From Prochloron sp. SP5CPC1 (lineage in GTDB: Bacteria > Cyanobacteriota > Cyanobacteriia > Cyanobacteriales > Prochloraceae), in the NCBI GenBank assembly GCA_014323965.1, contig JACONB010000029.1, forward strand, positions 1 to 11,154: a stretch of DNA of 11,154 nt. Direction: 5' to 3'. The notes below the pieces were generated by a model. That model made no database searches, had not been told where the DNA came from, and saw only the letters and a list, made by a program, of their open reading frames with translations. How positions within the stretch are numbered: the stretch's first letter is position 1; the number at the start of each line of letters is the position of its first letter. The translations under genes and the position numbers were made by a program. Below, in pieces: positions 6,082 through 11,154 of this stretch.

Positions 6082-7773
6082 ATGTGTTTTACTGTTGCTG
6101 CCCTTTGTAGTCTTGTGTTCCAATTGTCTGAAGTACAGGCAAATCCTCCCATTCCCCAATCAAAAACAGACCTCATTTTGGCCCAGGGAGCATCAAAACA
6201 CAATCCGGCGGCTATGCCGCCAGCCCGTCCAGTCTTCTCTCCCATTCAACGTGCCCCCGGTCGTTTGATCAATTTGGAAACGGCCAATCAACTTTTGGAG
6301 GGTGAGCTTTCACTCAGAGTAGGGTTCCAACAAACCCCCCCCGCAGATCGGCCTGCTGCAGGTACAGGGGACCAGGTGTACTATGGCGAAGTGCAATGGG
6401 GTCTGAACAATCGTCTCCAATTGGGCTTATCCACTCAAACTTTTGAAGACCCAGTTAACCGCCCTATTAATGGTACATTGCCTAGATATACTGTTATTTC
6501 CTTAGCCCCTAGTTTTAAGTACCAGCTGCGTCAGGATGAGCTTTATTCCATCGCAGTTCACGGATCTGTAGAGTGGCTCTGGCTCTCCACCTCCCCCGGA
6601 CTTTTCAACTCCACTACCAGGGACCAGACCGACTCACTGGTGGTGGGGACCCTGCAGGCACCATTTTCCTACAATCTGTCCCCTGAAGCTCAGTGGCACA
6701 TTACACCAGGCATTGCCATTTTCCCGGAGAGTGTCAACGGTGCTGATTTCTACGGCACATTTTTCAATCTAGGCACCGGGTTCAGTTGGCAGCTAGGGTC
6801 CCGCCTAAACCTCCAGGTCGATCTCAACTTTCCCCTTGGACCCGGGGGGAACACCCTAGATTCAAGTGACGGCCACATCTCTCGGCAATTGCTTTGGGCT
6901 GTGGGGGCAAGTTATGCAGTCAGTCCTAGAGTTCAGGTTGAACTCTATGGCACCAACGGGTATGGGGCAACACCTGCCACCCGCCTCTTGGGATTCATTC
7001 CAGATAGTGAACAAGCACTCATTGGTGCAAACCTAACCTACACCCCTAATGTAGGACAGGGCTATGGCACTAGCTTCCGAAAAGGTGAGCCGATTCCTCT
7101 CTCAGAAAGGGATTGGCAACTGGTTCAAGATGGAATAACCCTCAACAGTGCCAATACCTTGCCACCCGGTGCCATAGAAATCAGTGGTGGTGCAACTGTA
7201 GGAGGAGAGTTTCATGGGAGCATTGCCTACAGTCCTGACCAGGATTTTCAAGCTGAGTTGCTCTTCGATAAATTTGAAGGCGAAGATAACCTCAGTTCAG
7301 CGGATTCTGCGGGGAGAGACTTGAAAGTTGAGATTGGCGCAAAGCTACGTTTCCTGGATCAGCAACAGGGGGATCCCTTCTCCCTCAGCGCACGCCTTTC
7401 CGGTGGCTACAATCTAGAAGAAAGTCAACAGATTGGTTTTCTCCTGCCAGAGCTACCCATTACCTATTCTCCCAATCCTGATCTGGCTATATTTGTCAAT
7501 CCCAAAGCAGCATTTTACTCTGATGAATCTCTTATTGGTGTGGGGCTGGGAGTTAATTATGCATTGCTTGGTGCCCAGCTGATTGGTGAGGTGACGCCGA
7601 TCGCCAGTGAAACCACAGTTTGGAGCCTCGGAACCCGTTTCTCAATTCCCAAAACCAATGTTGGCCTGGATCTCTACGCTACCAACGGGATCGGTCGCCA
7701 TGGTTTGGGAACAATGGTTGCCGAGTCAGGGGTTAATGTTGGCTTTAATGTGAATGTGATTCTAGGGAAATAA
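6082..7773 (+). CDS. Secreted outer-membrane beta-barrel-like protein with two repeated halves; 5' end uncertain
   Basis: The 563-residue protein has a hydrophobic start (MCFTVAALCSLVFQLSEVQA) that looks like a signal peptide cut after residue 20, then a Pro-rich linker, then alternating beta-type sequence. Two halves echo each other: VQVELYGTNGYG (about 285) and VGLDLYATNGIG (about 530), and segments like YYGEVQWGLNNRLQLGLS are amphipathic strands. I infer an outer-membrane barrel but do not recognise the family. The signal lacks its basic n-region at ATG 6082. The frame is open upstream with TKILHRH to TAG 6058-6060 but has no standard start codon, and the Uma2 remnant ends exactly there, so the true start may have been lost. 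By eye it is richer in G and C than the lasso genes. The nucleotidyltransferase follows 16 bp later. Confidence 0.6.
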   Translation: MCFTVAALCSLVFQLSEVQANPPIPQSKTDLILAQGASKHNPAAMPPARPVFSPIQRAPGRLINLETANQLLEGELSLRVGFQQTPPADRPAAGTGDQVYYGEVQWGLNNRLQLGLSTQTFEDPVNRPINGTLPRYTVISLAPSFKYQLRQDELYSIAVHGSVEWLWLSTSPGLFNSTTRDQTDSLVVGTLQAPFSYNLSPEAQWHITPGIAIFPESVNGADFYGTFFNLGTGFSWQLGSRLNLQVDLNFPLGPGGNTLDSSDGHISRQLLWAVGASYAVSPRVQVELYGTNGYGATPATRLLGFIPDSEQALIGANLTYTPNVGQGYGTSFRKGEPIPLSERDWQLVQDGITLNSANTLPPGAIEISGGATVGGEFHGSIAYSPDQDFQAELLFDKFEGEDNLSSADSAGRDLKVEIGAKLRFLDQQQGDPFSLSARLSGGYNLEESQQIGFLLPELPITYSPNPDLAIFVNPKAAFYSDESLIGVGLGVNYALLGAQLIGEVTPIASETTVWSLGTRFSIPKTNVGLDLYATNGIGRHGLGTMVAESGVNVGFNVNVILGK

Positions 7774-7789
7774 TCACAGAGGTAAAAAA

Positions 7790-8989
7790 ATGACCAACCG
7801 TAAACAACGAGAAAATGAGTTGCTTTTATGCTGTGGAACCACTGAAGTATCCCCGAAGATTAAAGCTTTAGTCGCAGAAAACCTGGACTGGGAATATATC
7901 TTAAAAACTGCCCGTCGTCACCGAGTCATGGTTATACTCTCTTGGCACTTACAAAGCATTTGCCCCGCAGCAATACCCCAGCAAGTGCTAACCAGTCTCC
8001 AGAAAGCTTTGAGAAAAAATATCCACCACAGTCTTCATTTAACTAAAGAATTATTAAACTTGCTCCCTCTCTTTGAAGCTGCTGCTATTCCTGTTTTAGC
8101 TATTAAAGGTCCTATTCTAGCCCAGTTAGCCTATAATAAACTAGGACTCCGCCAGTTTTCCGACTTAGATATTCTCATTCAACCAGAGCCGGTTCATGAA
8201 GTGAATCAAATACTGAGAGATAATGATTATCAGCCCCGCCTTCATTTGACCCCAGCTCAAGAAACTCTTTTCCTCAAGTACGACCATGAAAGAGCTTTTT
8301 ATCACCCAGAAAAAAGCATTAAGATAGATATTCACTGGTCAATTATATCCCATAAATTTTCCTTCTCCCCTCATAGTAAAACACTTCTGCAAAATCCTTA
8401 CCACGTAACAATAGGTAATCAAAAAGTACCCACCATATCCCCAGAAAACCGGCTCCTCTTCCTTTGTGCTCACGGAGCGAAACATAATTGGAATCAACTG
8501 AATTGGATCGCTGATATTGCTCCATTGTTAAAACAACAGTCTTTCTCCTGGGATAAGGTGAGAAAAAAAGCAGGAAAATTGGGAACAAAAACCATGATTT
8601 TGCTCGGGATTTTCCTCGCTTATAAGTTATTTAATGCTCCCCTACCTCCTGAGCTTCTTAAAAAAATAGAAGAATACCCCAAACTTACCCTCCTAGGAAA
8701 ACAAGTTGAAGAAAAAATGTTGACAGACCCTAGCTTGACTTCTAATAACATATATTTAGGAACAATGGAATCAAGGTCGGACAAATTTACCTTTTGGTTT
8801 GATGTTATTATGACTCCTACTGCTAGGGAATTTGAGCTACTCCCACTCCCTAAATGGTTGGAGATACTCTATTATCCCATTCTTCTCTTGAGACTAGCTG
8901 TTAAATGCAGTATAATTTTCCTAAGCAAATCCTTCGCGTCTTTGCGTCTTGGCGCGATAAATTTAAAGTATCATGAGGATAATAGATGA
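7790..8989 (+). CDS. Nucleotidyltransferase family protein (PF14907-like), lasso tailoring candidate
   Basis: The 399-residue protein matches the uncharacterised nucleotidyltransferase family: AIKGPILAQLAYNKLGLRQF (104-123) with Lys106-Gly107 and Arg121, then SDLDILI with Asp125 and Asp127, the likely metal-binding pair of a Pol-beta-type fold. Members are frequent in lasso clusters that also carry HPr-like kinases, so modification of the peptide or its phosphate is the inferred role. The ATG has AGAGGT (7778-7783) and follows the barrel gene by 16 bp. The last 19 residues (from Ser381, SFASLRLGAI and on) are encoded by a copy of the dispersed repeat at 8931-8958, so the native C-terminus seems replaced. 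Its stop overlaps the ATG of the next gene (ATGA). Confidence 0.75.
   Translation: MTNRKQRENELLLCCGTTEVSPKIKALVAENLDWEYILKTARRHRVMVILSWHLQSICPAAIPQQVLTSLQKALRKNIHHSLHLTKELLNLLPLFEAAAIPVLAIKGPILAQLAYNKLGLRQFSDLDILIQPEPVHEVNQILRDNDYQPRLHLTPAQETLFLKYDHERAFYHPEKSIKIDIHWSIISHKFSFSPHSKTLLQNPYHVTIGNQKVPTISPENRLLFLCAHGAKHNWNQLNWIADIAPLLKQQSFSWDKVRKKAGKLGTKTMILLGIFLAYKLFNAPLPPELLKKIEEYPKLTLLGKQVEEKMLTDPSLTSNNIYLGTMESRSDKFTFWFDVIMTPTAREFELLPLPKWLEILYYPILLLRLAVKCSIIFLSKSFASLRLGAINLKYHEDNR
8931..8958 (+). repeat. Dispersed 'TTCGCGTC' repeat, copy 5, inside a coding end
   Basis: CCTTCGCGTCTTTGCG followed by TCTTGGCGCGAT is identical over 28 bases to copy 3 (3480-3507). It lies within the last codons of the nucleotidyltransferase gene and 27 bp before the next ATG. 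Confidence 0.9.
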
Positions 8990-9195
8990 TCACTATAGAG
9001 CAAGTATTGGATACAGTTAATCAACTTCCCTTCGAGCAGCAAGAAAAGCTGATGGAAATTCTTATCAATCGTCTCATCAACCATCGTCGTCAGGAAATAG
9101 CAAGGGATGCGTTAGAGTCAATTGCAGCTTTCGAGAATGGTGAATTGCAACCTCAGCCTCTTGAAAAAATTATTGCAAAACTTACAGTTACTTGA
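8986..9195 (+). CDS. Small antitoxin-like protein, no toxin partner seen
   Basis: The 69-residue protein is helical and acidic/basic in alternation: LDTVNQLPFEQQEKLMEIL, RRQEIARDALESIAAFENGE, LEKIIAKL. It resembles the short cyanobacterial proteins annotated as antitoxin-like or hypothetical, which usually precede a RelE/ParE-type toxin gene. Here ccdA follows after 111 bp, so no toxin is present. Start ATG 8986 overlaps the preceding stop and has GAGGA (8975-8979). The function is unproven; that it is expressed is supported by the good start region. Confidence 0.6.
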   Translation: MITIEQVLDTVNQLPFEQQEKLMEILINRLINHRRQEIARDALESIAAFENGELQPQPLEKIIAKLTVT

Positions 9196-9253
9196 TGTGG
9201 GAACCCACGATAAAGTATACTAGAGATATATCGCTTCTCCTATCCCCGCCCTT

Positions 9254-9281
9254 CCTTCGCGTCTTTGCGCCTTTGCGCGAT
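9254..9281 (+). repeat. Dispersed 'TTCGCGTC' repeat, copy 6
   Basis: CCTTCGCGTCTTTGCG followed by CCTTTGCGCGAT is a close copy of copies 3 and 5. It ends 25 bp before the ccdA start codon. Confidence 0.85.
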
Positions 9282-9306
9282 TTAAAATACATGATATAAA
9301 GGAAAA

Positions 9307-10047
9307 ATGCCAGAAACCATTCAGACCCAAATTTATCAACTGGAACAATTTGCCACTAGTCTGGTAAATAACCAACTAACTCATTTAAGCTTAACGAGCA
9401 TGGGAGTAATTTTCCTCGCTGGACTTCTCACCAGTATTACTCCTTGCATGCTCTCCATGTTACCCATTACGATAGGTTATATTGGGGGTTATGAAACTAA
9501 AGGAAGGTTACAAGCAGCAGTCCAGTCTGTTTGGTTTTCTCTCGGTTTAGCCACTACTTTAGCCGCACTGGGAATTATAGCTACTTCTTTAGGTAAAGTT
9601 TACGGACAAATAGGTGTGGGTTTGCCGATTATTGTGAGTGCGATCGCTATTATTATGGGGTTAAACTTACTAGAAATCATTCCCCTGCGCTGGATTTCTC
9701 TAGGTGCTACAGATTGGATTAAAGAAGATATCCCTGCAGCAGCACGTTCCTATTTACTAGGCTTAACTTTTGGTTTAGTAGCATCTCCTTGTAGTACTCC
9801 CGTATTAGCTACCCTCCTAGCCTGGGTATCCACCACCCAAGATTTAGTCTTAGGTGGTGGGTTACTCCTTTCCTATACAGGGGGTTACGTAGTCCCCTTA
9901 ATTGTAGCAGGTACCTTCACCGCTACAATTAAAAAGTTCCTGGAATTACGCCGTTTTTCTGGTTGGATCACCCCCGCTAGTGGTGTTCTCTTATTGGGTT
10001 TTGGCTTTTTTACTCTCCTTTCTCGTTTTTCTTTACCTCTTTTTTAA
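9307..10047 (+). CDS. ccdA: Cytochrome c biogenesis membrane protein CcdA
   Basis: The 246-residue polytopic membrane protein passes reducing equivalents from stromal/cytoplasmic thioredoxin across the thylakoid or plasma membrane, for haem attachment to c-type cytochromes (system II). The two conserved cysteines lie in the expected membrane segments: Cys47 in TSITPCMLSMLP and Cys162 in VASPCSTPVLA. About six hydrophobic helices follow one another, with a short soluble N-terminus, and the length is normal. AAAGGA lies just before ATG 9307. An HIP1 palindrome lies inside the gene (9640-9647). It converges with queF. Confidence 0.92.
   Translation: MPETIQTQIYQLEQFATSLVNNQLTHLSLTSMGVIFLAGLLTSITPCMLSMLPITIGYIGGYETKGRLQAAVQSVWFSLGLATTLAALGIIATSLGKVYGQIGVGLPIIVSAIAIIMGLNLLEIIPLRWISLGATDWIKEDIPAAARSYLLGLTFGLVASPCSTPVLATLLAWVSTTQDLVLGGGLLLSYTGGYVVPLIVAGTFTATIKKFLELRRFSGWITPASGVLLLGFGFFTLLSRFSLPLF
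9640..9647. repeat. HIP1 palindrome GCGATCGC
   Basis: One of five exact copies in the window (others at 5858-5865, 10217-10224, 10416-10423 and 11076-11083). High density of this octamer is typical of many cyanobacterial genomes. Confidence 0.9.
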
Positions 10048-10057
10048 ACCGCTCCTT

Positions 10058-10078
10058 AACGCAGATGAACGCAGATTA
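10058..10078. repeat. AACGCAGATGAACGCAGATTA element between convergent genes
   Basis: AACGCAGAT occurs twice within 21 bases (AACGCAGATG then AACGCAGATTA), filling most of the 28-bp gap between ccdA and queF and overlapping the queF stop codon. From memory, this sequence is a dispersed intergenic repeat in several cyanobacteria. No terminator hairpin is seen. Confidence 0.5.
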
Positions 10079-10453
10079 TTTTTGATGTTTTACTTCAATA
10101 ACGGTATGAACGTTACCTCTGGGGGAAAAGTCCCCTTTTACGGTAGCGGATAGGGGATCGCAAGCAGCTACGAAGTCATCTAAAATTTGATTCACAACTT
10201 CCTCGTGGGAAATATAGCGATCGCGGTAGCTATTAATATACAGTTTCAGTGCTTTCAGCTCTACCACCTTTTCATCCGGAGAATAAGTAATGTAAATAGT
10301 GGCAAAATCAGGGTAACCGGAAAAGGGACATTTACAAGTAAACTCCGGTAAAGTAACATGGATATCATAGCGTCTCCCAATACGAGGGTTGGGAAAAGTA
10401 ATTAATTTCCCTTCGGCGATCGCCCTTTCCCCATATTTCATTTCTGTCTTCAT
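10076..10453 (-). CDS. queF: NADPH-dependent 7-cyano-7-deazaguanine reductase (preQ0 reductase)
   Basis: QueF reduces the nitrile of preQ0 to the aminomethyl of preQ1 in queuosine tRNA modification. This is the short, single-domain type. From the chosen start (125 residues) the catalytic cysteine is Cys42 in EFTCKCPFSGYPDF. The family motif follows as VELKALKLYINSYRDR with HEE behind it, and the end DFSPRGNVHTVIEVKH is typical. I chose ATG 10453 because GGAG lies 8 bases upstream of it; ATG 10471 in the same frame adds MSGAFI but has no ribosome binding site. HIP1 sites lie within the gene at 10217 and 10416. It is divergent from the next Uma2 gene. Confidence 0.95.
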   Translation of the reverse strand: MKTEMKYGERAIAEGKLITFPNPRIGRRYDIHVTLPEFTCKCPFSGYPDFATIYITYSPDEKVVELKALKLYINSYRDRYISHEEVVNQILDDFVAACDPLSATVKGDFSPRGNVHTVIEVKHQK

Positions 10454-10476
10454 TATAAACGCTCCAGACATTTTGT

Positions 10477-10484
10477 ACTATAAT
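10477..10484. promoter_or_regulatory. A/T-rich divergent promoter region, queF and Uma2
   Basis: TATAAT (10479-10484, plus strand) lies 29 bases before the Uma2 ATG, and the overlapping TATAGT reads toward queF. Neither has a convincing -35 hexamer, so these are candidate -10 boxes only. Confidence 0.25.
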
Positions 10485-10513
10485 AATTTTAACATTGACA
10501 GAAGGAACAATTC

Positions 10514-11065
10514 ATGGCAACTTTAACCAAATGGTCAATTGTAGACTATCACAAAATGCGGGACAATGGAATTTTAGACCATCGTCGTTGCGAATTAATT
10601 AACGGGAAAATTTGGAACATTGCTCCAGAAGGGGAATTTCATCGGTTCGTCAACGATAGAGGGGCAGAGTATCTCAGAAAAGTGTTGAGAAACAAAGCTA
10701 AGGTTTTTGAAGCCCACCCCATTACTCTAACAGATTCTGAACCAGAACCGGATATCGCTATTGTCAAATTACCCGATACAACCTATCTGAAGCATCATCC
10801 CTATCCCGAGGATATTTATTGGTTAATCGAAGTGGCGGATAGTACCCTAACCTATGATTTAGAGAAGAAGAAGAAGCTCTATGCTAAGGCCAGAATCAGG
10901 GAATATTGGGGAATTAATGTCATAGGCAAACAAATGACCGTATTTAGAAATCCCCAGAATAATGATTTTTTAAGTCAGCGGACAATGAGTGCAGGAATCA
11001 TCCATCCTGTAGCTTTTCCCCATGTGGAAGTGGATGTAGGAACGTTGGTGGATATTCCAAATTAA
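10514..11065 (+). CDS. Uma2-family (DUF820) putative PD-(D/E)XK nuclease, second intact member
   Basis: The 183-residue protein has the normal Uma2 length. It opens with the typical SIVDYHKMRDNGIL and RRCELINGKIW. The catalytic-type acidic residues are Asp80 (EPEPDIAIV) and Glu106 (YWLIEVADST), followed by the Lys cluster 118-121 and YAKARIREYWGIN. It lacks the C-terminal coiled coil of the gene at 2714 and is not closely similar to it, so it is a different subgroup and not part of the local duplication. AAGGAA precedes ATG 10514. The physiological role of the family is unknown. Confidence 0.88.
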   Translation: MATLTKWSIVDYHKMRDNGILDHRRCELINGKIWNIAPEGEFHRFVNDRGAEYLRKVLRNKAKVFEAHPITLTDSEPEPDIAIVKLPDTTYLKHHPYPEDIYWLIEVADSTLTYDLEKKKKLYAKARIREYWGINVIGKQMTVFRNPQNNDFLSQRTMSAGIIHPVAFPHVEVDVGTLVDIPN

Positions 11066-11073
11066 ACTATATT

Positions 11074-11154
11074 ATGCGATCGCCTTCCTATCCTTTCAAC
11101 CCGATGCCTCTCCCAAAACCCTTAGTCATTGACAAGGCGGGCGAATCGTTAGAG
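11074..11154 (+). CDS. Start of an unidentified ORF (partial)
   Basis: From ATG 11074 the frame is open for 27 codons to the window edge (MRSPSYPFNP, then MPLPKPLVIDKAGESLE). A second ATG at 11104 is the alternative start. No clear ribosome binding site precedes either, and ATG 11074 overlaps an HIP1 palindrome. Too little is visible to name a family. Confidence 0.3.
   Translation, partial: MRSPSYPFNPMPLPKPLVIDKAGESLE

Noticed and set aside
8343..8588. Minus-strand frame inside the nucleotidyltransferase gene
   Set aside because: It is the shadow of a well-supported gene and shows no recognisable protein features.
9197..9208. GTGGGAACCCAC inverted repeat after the antitoxin-like gene
   Set aside because: The stem is only 4-5 bp with a tight loop and no T-run; too weak to call a terminator or operator.
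10495..10500. TTGACA resembling a -35 box
   Set aside because: It is only 14 bases before the Uma2 ATG, so transcription from it would begin inside the gene.

Overview
The window looks like part of a cyanobacterial chromosome. Five copies of the palindrome GCGATCGC (HIP1), a heptanucleotide tandem repeat, several Uma2-family genes, a CcdA-type membrane protein and a short unimodular QueF all fit. Coding density is ordinary, but the left half is rich in dispersed repeats and broken genes.

Layout. Positions 1-89 hold the last codons of an upstream gene, probably 2-isopropylmalate synthase, running into a CAGTTAC tandem repeat. Positions 193-5546 hold a lasso-peptide-type RiPP cluster: a fused PqqD-like/transglutaminase-like B protein, an HPr-kinase-like lasso kinase, a sulfotransferase, an inserted Uma2 gene, a very short candidate precursor gene (3566-3709) and, on the minus strand, the asparagine-synthetase-like macrocyclase (C protein). 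A decayed second copy of the Uma2 gene (5649-6058) follows. Next come an outer-membrane beta-barrel-like protein (6082-7773) and a nucleotidyltransferase of a family often seen in tailoring lasso clusters (7790-8989). The right end is ordinary: a small antitoxin-like gene, ccdA, queF (minus strand), another Uma2 gene and the start of an unidentified ORF.

How the genes would work together. The PqqD part of B binds the precursor leader (YxxPxLxxxG, visible in the candidate precursor) and the transglutaminase-like part cuts it. The C protein uses ATP to join the core N-terminus to an Asp or Glu side chain. Kinase, sulfotransferase and nucleotidyltransferase would decorate the product. No ABC exporter is visible.

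The most striking point is that all the indispensable parts are damaged. The B gene, the sulfotransferase and the C gene each carry one single-base frameshift next to a homopolymer run. The precursor has an in-frame TAA three codons into its predicted core; beyond that stop the same frame continues for 18 codons with a plausible ring aspartate. The kinase, the nucleotidyltransferase and all unrelated genes are intact. I read this as a recently silenced lasso cluster, with recoding or sequencing error as alternatives. A dispersed repeat (core TTCGCGTCTTTGCG) occurs six times, nearly always 25-60 bp upstream of a start codon.
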